From assembly GCA_016271365.2 (NCBI GenBank), contig CM057458.1, positions 197,628,501 to 197,692,500 of the forward strand: a DNA stretch of 64,000 nt, read 5' to 3'. Made by a program: the position numbers and the translations under genes. Origin of the DNA: Neoceratodus forsteri. Lineage: Eukaryota; Chordata; Ceratodontiformes; Ceratodontidae. Shown here piece by piece: positions 9,387 through 19,899 of this stretch. The notes below the pieces were generated by a model, which was not told the DNA's origin, did no database searches, and saw only the letters and a program-made list of their open reading frames with translations. Each line of letters opens with the position of its first letter. Position 1 is the stretch's first letter.

Positions 9387-9449
9387 ACTGAGCAGACTAG
9401 GTGGACGAAGTGGTCCTTATCTGCTGTCAAAGTCTATGTTTCTATGTTA
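9387..9449 (+). repeat. Minimal CR1 3' tail nested in CR1-2
   Basis: GCAGACTAGGTGGACGAAGT through TCTATGTTTCTATGTTA is the last 60 bp of a CR1 3' UTR, as at the ends of CR1-1 and CR1-4. It sits in the middle of ORF2 of CR1-2. In CR1-4 the same place reads continuously (GGGATAATGAGGCTTAATAA on its sense strand), so the tail is an insertion. Confidence 0.75.
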
Positions 9450-9493
9450 ATAAAAGGAAGGGAATGTAGGCAGAGGGTGACAGTGAAAAAGCA

Positions 9494-10290
9494 GTGATGC
9501 TGAACAAATATTTCTGCTCAGTATTCACAAAGGAAGGGGGGTATCTAAACCAAACAAGAGAAACACTCTGGATAGGTGGGTTGATACCAGTCCATTCACA
9601 GAATAAAGGGTTTCTGAAAGAACTAGTAAAACTGAAGGTGGACAAAGCAATGGGGCCTGATGGGATTCACCCAAGAATTCTAAAAGAACTAAGGGTAGAA
9701 CTAGTGACACCACTGACTACTCTCTTTAACAAATCATGGGAGATGTGATTCCTCTTCACTAAAGTGGGAGTAGGGCAGAGGCAGGAAACTACAGACCAGT
9801 TAGTTTGACCTCAGTGGTAGGGGAAATGATGGAATCACTTCTGAAGGAAAGAACTGTTGAGTACCAGGAGGCCAGTGGGGCACAGGACCCAAGGCAGCAT
9901 GGATTCACAGTGGGAAGGTTGTGTCAGATGAATCTAAGATTTCTTTGACTGGTGACCAAAGTAGTAGACCAGGGAGGGGCTGTGGACATGGTTACCTAGA
10001 TTTTAGCAAGGTATTTGATACAGTCCCACACAAAAGATTAATATACAAGTTAGTCAACCTTAGAGTGGGTGCCAAGGTGGTAGCCTGGATAAAAAATTGG
10101 CTGGACAACAGGACGTATAGGGTAATAGTAAACAGAGTCCACAGTGAAGAAAGGAGGATACTAGCAGGGTACCACAGGGTTCAGTACTGGGATTGGTCCT
10201 TTTTAATGTCTTTATAAGTGACATTACAAAAGAACTGGAAGGAAAAGTATGTCTCATTGCAGACGACACAAAGATCTGCAACAAGGTTAC
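9494..10290 (+). pseudogene. CR1-2 ORF2: reverse transcriptase, 5' two-thirds
   Basis: 'KYFCSVFTKE', 'LKVDKAMGPDGIHPRILKEL' and, after a deletion, 'YLDFSKVFDTVPHKRLIYKL' (motif A with catalytic Asp), 'AWIKNWLDNRTYRVIVN' and finally the catalytic 'ADDTKICN' (motif C). Stops and frame changes occur near 9748, 9920 and 10217. The coding sequence ends at the junction with CR1-3. Confidence 0.8.
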
Positions 10291-11980
10291 ACAGAAACAT
10301 AGAATTTGACGGCAGATAAGGACCGCTTGGCCCACCCAGTCTGCCCATTTCCCTACCTAATGGATAAGCTGCAGATCCTAGTTAACCAGCAGCCTACTTA
10401 TTTCTACCCACACCCCCTAGAATTGCCTTATGACTATCCCATGCATGCTTGAATTCAACCACTGTTTTTGACTCCACAACCTCCTCCAGAAGGCCGTTCC
10501 ATGCATCCACAACCCTCTCTGTGAAAAATACTCTTACATTAGCTCTGAGCCGCTTCCTCTATCTTCAAATTGTGCTCTTGTTCTTGCACACCTCTTTTTG
10601 AAAGATGCTACCTCTTGACTTTGTTGATTCCATTGAGGTACTTGAAAGTTTCTGTCATGTCCCCCCTCCCTCCTTTCCTCGAGGCTATACATATTAAGCT
10701 CCTTTAGTCTCTCTTCATATGTCTTCTGGTGCAGACCCTGCACCATTTTAGTTGCCTCTGGACAGCTTCCATCTTGTCTATGTCCTTGTGGAGATTGGGT
10801 CTCCAGAACTGCACACAGTACTCCAGATGGGGTCTCACCAGCTGTCTGTACCGAGGGATAACAACTTCCTGTTTTCTACTGGTGATGCCTCTCTCTATGC
10901 ACCCCAGTATCCCCCCAGCCCTCCTTACTGCCCTCTCACATTGCTTGCCCACCTTTAAATCATCTGATATGTCTATCCCCATGTCCCTTTCCATTTTTGT
11001 TGTTGTTAGTATCTCACCCCCCATTGTGTACTCTTCCTCTGGGTTTTTGTTTCCCAGGTGCATTACCTTGCACTTCTTAGCATTGAATCTAATCTGCCAT
11101 ACATTTGACCATTCCTCTAACCTTGCCAAGTCCCTTCTCATCCTTTCCACCCACCATGTGCATCAACTCTGTTGCAGATCTTTGTGTCATCTGCAAAGAG
11201 ACATACTTTTCCTTCCGGTCCCTCTGCAATGTCGCTTATAAAGACATTAAAAAGGACCAGTCCCATTACTGAACCATGCGGTACCCCACTAGTAACCCCC
11301 CCTTCTTCAGAGTGGACTCCATTTACTATTACCCTCTGTGTCCTACTCTCCAGCCAATTCTTTACCCAGGCTATCATCTTGGGACCCACTCCCAGGCTGG
11401 TTAACTTGTATATAATCTTTTGTGTGGGACTGAGTCAAATGCCTTGCTAAAGTCTAGGTAGACCATGTTCACAGCCCCTCCCTGATCTACTACTTTGTTA
11501 CCCATTCAAAAATCTATTAGATTCATCTGGCATGACCTTCCCACTGTGAATCCATGCTGCCTTGGGTCCTTAGCCCTCTGGCCTCTAGGTACTCGACAAT
11601 TCTTTCCTTCAGAAGTGATTCCATCATTTTCCTATCACTGAGATTAAACTAACAGGTCTGTAGTTTCCTGCTTCTGCCCTGCTCCCACTTTTGTGAAGGG
11701 GAATCACATCTGCCCTCCTCCAGTCCTCAGGTACCATCCCATCCTCCCATGATTTGTTAAAGAGAGTCAGTGGTGTCACTAGTTCTACCCTTAGTTCTTT
11801 TAGAATTCTAGGATGAATCCCATCAGGCCCCATTGCTTTGTCCACCTTCAGTTTTAAGAGTTCTTTCAGAACCCTTTCTTCTGTAAATGGGCTGGTATCA
11901 ACTTCTATCCAGAGTGTTTCTATTGTTTGTTTTAGGTACCTCCCTCTTCATTTGTAAATACTGAGCAAAAATATTTGTTT
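10291..11980 (-). mobile_element. CR1-3: 5'-truncated CR1 LINE
   Basis: On the minus strand it starts at 11980 in the reverse transcriptase N-terminus ('MDKAMGPDGIHPRILKEL', 11624-11845), continues with motif A region, 'SGVPHGSVMGLVLFNVFI' and 'CLFADDTKICNRVD' (11138-11389), 'VERMRRDLARLEEW' (10704-11150) and the C-terminus. It ends with the CR1 3' UTR and tail at 10291 (reads TCTATGTTTCTGTG on the minus strand). Several frameshifts. Its upstream end abuts the 3' tail of the L2-like LINE. Confidence 0.87.
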
Positions 11981-12006
11981 AATCAATCAATCAATCAATC
12001 AAAATC
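11981..12006 (-). repeat. L2 3' tail microsatellite (GATT)n
   Basis: Five AATC units on the plus strand (11981-12000) followed by AAAATC. They mark the exact 3' end of the L2-like LINE and its junction with CR1-3. Confidence 0.9.
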
Positions 12007-12551
12007 TTTATTTATTCAGGCAACATCATTGAGCGTAGCTCATTTACAAGATGGACCTGAGTGGTCATACAAATAAGGGTACAAGTTTTTTTACAAAGAC
12101 ATGAGAATAGTATAACATTAGTACAATCAAATAAATAAGAGATATATACAAAATTTACAGATATACAAGGCACAGTAAATAACTTAACCTGTAAAATGAA
12201 GAGGATAATAGATATAGTAGGGATAATAATCAAATAATAGGGCTTTTGTAGGCTTTTATATGAAATGTGATAACTGACTGGGTAGAAGAAGGAAACTAAA
12301 CATAGTGGATTACAGAAGGAGGGTGTAGGTTGGATGGGAGACTAGGCCTTATGGAAGCAGTTGCACAACTCTGGAAATAGGAGTGTATAATCTTTTGAAG
12401 GATGATAAGGGTAAGAGGGCATTCAGATTCATAGATTTTTGGAGTGAGTTCCAGACAAATGCTAGGAATAGCTGATAGCAGCCCTCCCAAACCGGTGCAG
12501 GTATTGGGAATCTTTAGCATAATGAGCTTATTGATCCTTAAGGTGTATGGC

Positions 12552-13850
12552 CTAGATGTGATTTGGGTGAAACAGTCTGAGATATAGGAGGGAGTTTGCC
12601 TGATAAAGCTTTAAAGATCCAGATTGCAGCATTCCTTTTCTTCTGTGCTGTAGGGATGTCCAATTGACTGCCATGTAAAGAGAGCAATGATGGGTGCTGG
12701 AGGGAAGGTCTGTAATAAATCTGATGGCTCTATGATACAGGGTGTCCAGCTTATTTAAGAGGGAGAGTGAGCAATGGCCGAGAAAGTCAGCGTAGTCAAT
12801 AAGGGATAGGAATGATGCCTGGATTAATCTTTGTTTGGAGTCTCTGGTAAGGTAGTGTTTTATTCTGTAAAATAGGCCAAGCCTTTGTCTCAACTTTTTT
12901 AATAGCTCTTCAATGTGGACAGAGTAGTCAAAATTATTGTCAGTCCAGACTCCAAGATATTTGAATTTATCCACAAATTCCAGCTTTTCTCCAAATAAGG
13001 TGGATAGTTGTGGGGTGATGAATGATGGGGTAGTGGCAGCGCATTTTGTTGCAAAGAACATAGCTTTTGTTTTTTGGCATTTAGAAGTAATTTTTTCCAA
13101 TAGGTTGTGTTGTAGGATGGAGAATTCTGACTGTAACAGTTCACAGGCTTTTGATGGTGAGGATTGCTGACATATAATACAGTATCATCAGCAAACAGAT
13201 GTATGTTAGATTGAGAGAGGTTGGCATCAATGTTATTAATATAAATGGCAAAGAGGATGGGGCCTAGGATAGAGCCTCCTATGTACACCTCTTAGCAGTG
13301 GTTTAGAGGTAGATAGGTAATTTTCATTTTTTACCAATTGTAACCTTCCAGAGAGATAGCACCTAAACCAAATGAGTGAGAGTGAATCAAGGCCTACAGA
13401 GCTAAGAGGAGATTAATGATTCATGATCCACTGTATCAAATGCTTTACTCAAATCCAGGAACACACGCAAGGTACTATTCTTTTTATCCAAGGCAGTCTG
13501 CCAATCGTTAGTGACTTTGGCTAGGGCAGAGATGGTGTTATGTATTGATCTAATCCAGATTGTGCTGGATTTAGGAGGTTGTTGGTGTCCAGATAGGCCC
13601 TTAACTGTGAATTTACTAATTTTTCAAGCATCTTGGATAGTACCGGTAGGATGGAAATGGGCCTGTAATTGTTAAGGTCCATGGGATCACCTGATTTAAG
13701 TAGTGGAACTACTTGAGCTGTTTTTCATATGGAGGGGATGGAACCAGTAGCTAGGGAAAGATTGAAGAGGTGAGTGAGGGGGGCAGATAAGGCGTGCAAT
13801 GCTACTTTAAGAAAGTAGGGGTCCAGGGAGTCTGCACCTGCACTCTTAGA
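12552..13850 (-). pseudogene. L2 ORF2: reverse transcriptase and C-terminal domain
   Basis: Sense-strand order: 'ADSLDPYFLKVALHALSAPL' (near 13840), 'LDLSKAFDTVDHES' (motif A, near 13440), 'GSILGPILFAIYINNI' and the catalytic 'HLFADDTVLYV' (12899-13288), then 'VDKFKYLGVWTDNNFDYSVH' and 'LYHRAIRFITDLPSSTHH' (12552-13100), the fingers-to-thumb and C-terminal parts shared by CR1/L2-group LINEs. Frameshifts near 13290, 13100 and others. Confidence 0.82.
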
Positions 13851-14189
13851 AGTATCTAAATTGGATAGGAGGTCTTCTACTTCTTTAAGGATATTGGTTT
13901 GAAGGAGAATGTTGAAGCAGCCTTTGTCCCACAGTGGATTGAAGGTTTAATGATGATCTCAAGAGATTTGCAGGTGAAGAGTCAAATGCTAGGCCAGCTG
14001 TGGTGAAATGGTCATTGAAGGTATTTAAGATTTCTTGCTTGTCAGTGATTTCTATGTCACTTAGTAGCAGTTTGGAGGGTAAGGCAGGGTAGAATTTTGG
14101 CCTGAATTCCCTTTATAGTACCCCAGAATCTGGATGGGTTAGTATAGGATGCATCCAATTCAGCTCTATAGTAGGCAGCTTTGGCATTT

Positions 14190-15190
14190 CTTATTTGTTT
14201 TGTGCATGAATTTCTTGCTTTTCTGAATTGAAGCCAGTCTCTAGTATCCTTTGTTTTTCTTGCCTTTTCCAGAGTTTGTCTCTGGCTAACAAAGCTGATT
14301 TAAGGTCAGCAGTGAACCAACGGCAAGATTTTATTTTAGTTCTGACACTGGTGATTGGTGCATGTATATTGAGGGCATTAGTGATAATGTCCTTTAAGAT
14401 CTGAAGAGCTGTCTCAACTGAGGTTGTAAGGTAAAATCTTGCCAATATGTTGTATTGCACAAATCATGGAGATATCCTGAGATGTTGAAATTCTTTTTGA
14501 CCTTTTATGGAGAAATTTTCAGGATTGGATGGCTCGAGTGTAGATCTTATGCCAGCTATAGGACAATGATCACTTACATCACTGGGTAGCACTCCAGCAT
14601 GAGAATATAAGTGAGGCTTGTTTACCATCATAATATCCAGGAGTGAGCTGTTGGTAGTATTTTTAGGTTAATCCTTGTTGGATCTTTGATTAATTGAGTG
14701 AATCCATAGATGTCACAGAAGGTTACTAGGGGTGCAGATGCATTAGATAACCAATTTAAATTCAAATCACCAAGGATGATGGTATCTTCAGGGCCTAGAC
14801 TGAGTATTGATCCTAGGTGAGATAGGAGTTTGAGGCCTGCAGAGGGGGGCCTATAGCAGCCAATCAATTTAAAGGAAGACATGTTAGGAAGGGATATTTT
14901 AATTGACAAGCATTCAAATTCCTTTGGTTCGGATGTATTGATGAGGCAGGATGCAGAGATGGTTTCCTTGACGTAGATGGCCACCCCATCACCCCTGGAA
15001 GGGCGATCTGATCTGAAGAGCTGGCAATTGGGAAGGTTTATAGCACTGTCTTTTGTTGTAGATCCGAGCCAAGTTTCAGAGATAACCAGGAAGTCAGGTA
15101 GGGTATGTGCAACCCATGCCTGTATTAAGGAGAACTTTTTAGAGGCTGCAGCATTGAAGTGAAGGAAACTTAGGCCATTTATGGAGGTTA
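14190..15190 (-). pseudogene. L2 ORF2: endonuclease and linker
   Basis: Near 15170-15050 'LSFLHFNAASLKKF'-like sequence and 'FLVISETWLGS' (catalytic Glu); 14628-14984 carries 'GDGVAIYVKETISA', 'KLIGCYRPPSAG' and 'TIILGDLNLNWLS' (catalytic Asp/Asn). The 'Ser-Asp-His' end near 14560 reads 'LPSDVSDHCPIAG' in another frame. The linker at 14191-14460 ('NALNIHAPITSVRTKIKSCR', 'WFTADLKSALLARDKLWK') is typical of L2/CR1. Several frame breaks. Confidence 0.78.
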
Positions 15191-15442
15191 GATCAGATGG
15201 GGATAAAAACTTTCAGTGGGGCCAGGATTGATTTCAATAGTACCAATACTGATCAGAAGGAAGAAGATTAGTTTGAGGAGGGCACCAAATGATAGGGATA
15301 GGGAGTGATCAGAGCATTTCCTCCTTCTTGGGAACCACTGTGTAATGGGTGAGGGTCCTGTTATATGGGTGTGGAATTTATCACAAAGTAATAATCTGAT
15401 GGACAGGCATAGTGGGTTAATGTAATGCCAAAATGGATGCAA
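15188..15442 (-). pseudogene. L2 N-terminal segment with 2A-like NPGP motif
   Basis: An 84-codon open stretch: 'SLSFGALLKLIFFLLISIG' (hydrophobic) followed by 'TIEINPGPTES'. 2A ribosome-skipping peptides have the form Asp-x-Glu-x-Asn-Pro-Gly-Pro after a helical hydrophobic stretch; here the Asp is replaced (Thr-Ile-Glu-Ile-Asn-Pro-Gly-Pro) and the rest fits. Such motifs are known at the N-terminus of several CR1/L2-group LINE proteins. It lies just upstream of the endonuclease in a different frame from it in this damaged copy. Confidence 0.65.
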
Positions 15443-15774
15443 GGCACTTGAGGAGTGTTGTAAGGATAGAGAGCCTTTTGTGGGATACCCTAGGATTGTA
15501 GTGAAAATGGCAGAATATAAATAAGGAATTGGTGGGTGTCCACTGGGGATGGCAGGGGTAGGCCATATTCACTGCCTTAATCACCATGGCATGGGGTATA
15601 TCATAATTGTCATTTGGGATTGAGGAAGATGAGAGGCTCAGAAGCAAAGGAAGCAAAGTAGCATTGTGGAGGGAAGGTAGAAGTTAAAGTAGAGGAAGAG
15701 AAATAGCTATGAGTGGATTAGAAAAATGGCGGGAAAAGGTGTATAAAAAGAATCAACCGAGGGGGCGGCAAAAT
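15443..15774 (-). other. L2 5' leader, little recognisable
   Basis: A 79-codon open stretch (15417-15656) 'MLPLLLSLSSSSIPNDNYDI' overlaps the next ORF in another frame and may be an ORF1 remnant or the true start of the 2A-containing ORF after a frameshift. Between 15660 and 15774 nothing is seen. Confidence 0.35.
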
Positions 15775-16087
15775 TTTGCTGCTTTGCCCATACCTTTCTG
15801 CCTGCTTCTCCCGGCCTTCTGGTTCCCTGGTCGGCTTGTCGGTCGCCGCCCGCCCGCTGGTGGCTCGGAGCCCCTCCGGTCCCTGGGTGCTCGAGGGCTG
15901 TGCCAGCTGGAAGGTAGGGGACAGAGGAGAAGGCAGTGAGCAAAGGCACTTTATTGCAGCAATCTGCAAAAGGTGCTAAAAAGCCTGAATCTGCACAACA
16001 AAGACTGGGAGGGTATGGGGGTTAGGCTAAGCCGCCTAGCCCACACAGAAACACAAAAAGGCTGTAATCACAGGCTAAACTAGATAT
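15775..16087 (-). repeat. L2 5' region, GC-rich repeat copy 1
   Basis: Nearly identical direct repeat of 16269-16588, offset 494-501 bp. Includes the GC/CpG-rich core GTCGGTCGCCGCCCGCCCGC near 15840 and ends AGGCTAAACTAGATAT. Position upstream of the L2 ORFs suggests a promoter monomer of the LINE, but this is inference. Confidence 0.7.
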
Positions 16088-16268
16088 CTACACAACCCTC
16101 AAATAGGGCACATTTAAAAAGTAAAACCGCTCTTTTTAGGTAATTTTAACAATAAAGCATAATAACAGAAATCCCGGCCAGAAATGGTGTTGCAAAGTCC
16201 AGCTAAAGTCTATGGGAAAGGCGCACCAATCAGAAGCAAGGCAGAGTTAGCGGTCGCTTTCCGATTGG

Positions 16269-16588
16269 TTTGCGGCTTTGCCCGTACCTTTCTGCCTGCT
16301 TCTCCCGGCCTCCTGGTTCTCTGGTCGGCTTGTCGGTCGCCGCCCGCCCGCTGGTGGCTCGGAGCCCCTCCGGTCCCTGGGTGCTCGAGGGCTGTGCCGG
16401 CTGGAAGGTAGGGGACAGAGGAGAAGGCAGTGAGCAAAGGCACTTTATTGCAGCAATCTGCAAAAAGGTGCTAAAAAGCTTGAATCTGCACAACAAAGAC
16501 TGGGAGGGTATGGGGGGGGGTTAGGCGCCTACGCGTCTAGCCCACACAGAAACACAAAAAGGCTGTAATCACAGGCTAAACTAGATAT
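16269..16588 (-). repeat. L2 5' region, GC-rich repeat copy 2
   Basis: Second copy of the repeat at 15775-16087, with only a handful of differences. Between the copies (16088-16268) is a 180-bp spacer without any domain. The copy ends at ACTAGATAT exactly where CR1-4 begins. Confidence 0.7.
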
Positions 16589-16659
16589 TTAGTATCTCTG
16601 CCTTTTCACCGCCACCTCTGCCCACCCCCTCCCCTTTATTAAGCCTCATTATCCCTCCC

Positions 16660-17800
16660 TTAGTCTTCCTTCACTCCCTGATGTACCTAAGAAAGGTTTT
16701 ATCCCCCTTCTTAACTGAGTTGGCTATCTTTTCCTGTTTTGGGCCTTTGCTGTTCTGACTGCCTTCCCAGCTTCCTTTTGCTTTAACTGATACAATTCTC
16801 TGTCCTGCTCCTTCTGTGATTCCTTGTACTTTCTGAATGCTTTCTTTTTCTCTTGAACCTTCACTGCCACCTCCTTTGAGAACCATAGTGGTTTCTTACA
16901 TTGTTTTGTTTTGTTTATTTGCTTCACACAAAGGCTTGTTACCTCTGTGATGGCAGTTTTTATTATTCCCCATTGTTCTTCCATCCCTCCTTCCTGCCCA
17001 TTTGCTAGTGCATTCCTTAGGCACTCAACCATTTTGGCAGTCAGCCCTCCTGAAGTCCAGTACTTTTGCCTTTGTATGGTTTGACTCTATTGCTGTGTTT
17101 ATTGTGAACCATACTGTTCGATGGTCGCTAGTTCCCAGATGGCTACCTACTTCTACATCTGTGATCCTCTCTCCATCTCCATTTGAGAGAACCAGGTCTA
17201 AGATTGCTCCCTTTTGAGTGGGTTCCAATACTAGTTGTTTAAGGCATGCCCCCTGTAGGGCATCTAGAATAACCCCACTCTTAGAAGTGGCTGCTGCAAC
17301 TGCACTCCAGTTAACATCTGGCATATTCAGATCACCCATCAGCAATATCTCCCCTTTATCTGCCATTCTAAGTATACTTTCTATCATTTCCTTGTCCATT
17401 TCCTCCCCCTGAGAGGGGGGTCTGTATACAACCCCTGTGTGGACAGTGGTGCCATTGCCTGCCTCCAAATTGACCCACAGTGCTTCTTCTCCTCCCTGTT
17501 TACCCTTTTGTTCTGTTGCTTTGATTCCTTCCCTTATGTAAAGAGCTACTCCTCCTCCTCTTTTACCCTCCCTGTCCCTCCTGTAGATGGTGTATCCTGG
17601 TATGTTTATGTCCCAGTCATGGTTCTGTGTGTACCATGTTTCTGTGACTGCCACGATGTCCAGATGTTCCTCCTCCATCAAGGCCATTAATTCAGGAAGC
17701 TTGTTACCCAGACTACGGGCATTGGTACTCATTGCTCTCCATTTTTTGATGGCTTTACCTTCTGTAGCAGCATCCTCCACTGACCTTTCTACCTTGGTCT
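16660..17800 (-). pseudogene. CR1-4 ORF2: endonuclease and linker
   Basis: An almost intact endonuclease (17025-17780): 'MSTNARSLGNKLPELMALME', 'DIVAVTETWYTQNHDWDI' (catalytic Glu), 'GGGVALYIREGI', 'HTGVVYRPPSQGEEMD', 'LLMGDLNMPDVNWSAV' (Asp, Asn) and 'GSHLGTSDHRTVWF' (Ser-Asp-His). A frameshift near 17030 leads into the linker 'MVECLRNALANGQEG' ... 'KYKESQKEQDRELYQLKQKE' (16724-17032). Coding is lost at the break point near 16589. Confidence 0.85.
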
Positions 17801-17874
17801 TTTTCTCATTTAGTACCCTGTTTCATAGGGGGATGCTGGGATTTTCCTGCTGCTCATCAGTGCCTCCCCCTTGA

Positions 17875-18786
17875 CTAGTTTAAAAGCTTGCCAATGAAGC
17901 ATTTAAACCGATTGCCCAAAAGACTTGCTCCCTTCCTGGACAGATGCAGACCATCCTGCCAGTAAAGACTGGTGTCCCTCCAGGTGGAACCCCAGTCCCC
18001 AATGAAGCCAAACTCCTGTGCTCCACACCATTTTTTCAACCATTCATTAAACTGCATGGTGCAAATTACCCTTGCCTCACCCATGCCACTGACAGGCAGC
18101 GCCTCTGAGAAGGATACTGTGTGTGCTACTTGTCTTAGGCCCCTCCCCAACTCTACAAAGTCCTTCTGCACTGCTCTAATCTCATGATGAGCCAAATCAT
18201 TTGTCACTAGGTGGACAATGACGTCCAGCTCAGACTCCCGTGCAACTGTTCTCGTGATCCTAAGGATGCGCTTCCTGTCCCTCCAAGCCATGACACCAGA
18301 CAGGCACCTTATTTCAGTTTTCCCTGCTCCCCCTAGTTCTATCCCCCTAATAATTGAGTCCCCCACCAGGGCTGCTTCCTTTCCCTGTGGTGCCCTCTGC
18401 CTCCTTCCTGAGGGCCTCCCTTGTGACACTTGTCTGCAACCTCCTTAGTCTCCTCTGCAGGTGCATCCATAGGGGAACTATGCTTCCCCCAGAATGGTGT
18501 ATGGATTGTGGAGTGGAACAACTGACTGGGTGTGCCTCTGTTCCACCACCCTTAACCTCCCTGAGCCCACTGTGGTCCAACTGCTGTGCTTTCTTCGCAA
18601 CCTCTGAGGTAGTGGTGGTGGCTGTGGTGCTCCCTGGATGGGGGAGGTTACCTTACTACTGTCCAGTGTGGCCTGAAGATGGGCAACTTCCTCCCTCAGG
18701 GCAGAGAGTTGTCTGCAAACAGGGCAGCATCTCAGCCTCCAGAAAGATTCCCAGAAGACTGCTGTCCCACAGCCATTACATTGCAC
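17875..18786 (-). pseudogene. CR1-4 ORF1: zinc finger, coiled coil and esterase
   Basis: The N-terminal part (18478-18786) begins 'MQCNGCGTAVFWESFW' and has 'CCPVCRQLSALREEVAHLQA', a Cys-rich finger followed by a short coiled coil, as in CR1 ORF1. After frame changes the esterase (17875-18429) shows 'ALVGDSIIRGIEL', 'VIVHLVTNDLAHHEIR' (Gly of the GxND block replaced by Val) and 'YWQDGLHLSRKGASLLGNRF'. Ends with 'KCFIGKLLN' and a stop, the same ending as the CR1-2 copy. 18787-19105 upstream is the presumed 5' UTR, with a short TG run near 18838-18852 and an AT-rich part. Confidence 0.83.
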
Positions 18787-19105
18787 TACTCCCCACGTCT
18801 GTCTACCTTGTTTAGTTTATTTTTTTGTTTGTTTTTTTGTGTGTGTGTGTGATTGGTTTGTTATATAGAAATATATATATTATATAATGCGTATGCTTAT
18901 ATTGTCAGTGCAGTGTGCTAGAGAGGATATGACAGTGATATGCACCTTGCCCTCTTGAGGAAATGATGTCAGAACCCCAGATATAAAGAACTATTTCCAG
19001 GGGTGGGTGGGGTGAGGGATGGGAAGGGTTTGGGCCTAAACTGTGCCCTCATGAAACAATCAGCTAAAAGCTCTGACCTACCGCTGTGATGAGTGCCTTC
19101 CTGTC

Positions 19106-19899
19106 AGCAAGATACACAAGATGGAGTGGAGAGGATGAGAAGGGACTTGGCAAGGTTGGAGGAATGGTCAAATGTATGGCAGCTTAGATTCAACACAAAG
19201 AAGTGCAAGGTAATGCACCTGGGAAACAAAAACCCAGGGGAAGAGTACACAATGGGGGGTGAGATACTGGCAACAACAAAAATGGAAAGGGACCTGGGGG
19301 TAATTATATCAGATGACCTAAAGGTGGGCAAGCAACATGAGAAGGCAGTAAGGAGGGCTGGGGGGATACTGGGATGCATAGGGAGAGGCATCACCAGTAG
19401 AAAACAGGAAGTTGGCATCTCTCTGTACAAACAGTTGGTGAGACCCCATCTGGAGTACTGTGTGCAGTTCTGGAGACCCCATCTCTGCAAAGAAATAGAC
19501 AGAGTGGAGGCTGTCCAGAGGAGGACAACCAAAATGGTGCAGGGTCTGCACCAGAAGATGTACGAAGAGACACTAAAGGAGCTTGATATGTATACCCTCG
19601 AGGAAAGAAGGGAGAGGGGGAACATGATAGAAACTTTCAAGTACCTCAAGGGAATCAACAAAGTCCAAGAGGGAAGTATCTTTCAGAAAAAGATATGTGC
19701 AAGAACAAGGGGGCACAATTTGAAGATAGAGGGGGGATGGCTCAGAGGTAATGTGAGGAAGTATTTTTTCATGAAGAGGGTTGTGGATGCATGGAACAAC
19801 CTTCCTGAGGAGGTTGTGGAGTCAAGAACAGTGGAGGAATTCAAGAATGCATGGGATAAACATAAGGCAGTTCTAGTGGGGGGGGGTAGGAGGAAGTAG
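19106..19899 (+). pseudogene. CR1-4 ORF2: C-terminal part of reverse transcriptase
   Basis: Open for about 260 codons to the stop at 19897. Contains 'VERMRRDLARLEEWSNVWQL', 'KCKVMHLGNKNPGEEY', 'LGVIISDDLKVGKQHEKAVR', '[17 protein letters not shown]' and the C-terminal 'KYFFMKRVVDAWNNLPEEVV'. The catalytic Asp-Asp box lies just upstream of the break and is missing. The first few codons from 19093 come from the inverted 5' part. The 3' UTR with 'GGTGGGCCAAGTGGTCCTTA' and the tail TCTCTGTTTCTATGTTT follows to 20012. Confidence 0.85.

Larger units (their letters stand above)
7495..10290 (+). mobile_element. CR1-2: CR1 LINE, truncated at both ends
   Basis: Runs from inside ORF1 (homology to CR1-4 begins near 7500) through the endonuclease and into the reverse transcriptase, stopping abruptly at 'ADDTKICNKVT' near 10290, where CR1-3 begins in the opposite orientation. 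Contains a 60-bp foreign CR1 tail at 9387-9449 and a short deletion near 9745, where the 'VPEDWRRADVIPLHKSG' segment present in CR1-3 is partly missing. Frameshifts are numerous. Confidence 0.85.
11981..16588 (-). mobile_element. L2-like LINE (CR1/L2 group)
   Basis: Read on the minus strand: a duplicated GC-rich 5' region (16588-15775), a short ORF with a 2A-like motif (15442-15188), an endonuclease (about 15180-14560), a linker, a reverse transcriptase (about 13850-12890), a C-terminal domain (12552-13100) and a 3' tail of GATT repeats (12006-11981). The simple-repeat tail and domain order fit L2-type elements rather than the CR1 subfamily found next to it, whose sequence is quite different. 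At about 4.6 kb it may be nearly full length, but the frame is broken in many places. Confidence 0.8.

Noticed and set aside
7495..11980. CR1-2 and CR1-3 as one twin-primed insertion
   Set aside because: The 3' tail of CR1-3 lies at the inner junction. Twin priming would leave the tail at the outer end, as in CR1-4.
15709..16524. Open stretches on both strands in the GC-rich repeats
   Set aside because: The same readings occur in both repeat copies because of GC-rich sequence; no domain, and they lie in the presumed LINE 5' UTR.
18838..18852. Short TG microsatellite
   Set aside because: Only about seven units; part of the CR1-4 5' UTR and not notable by itself.
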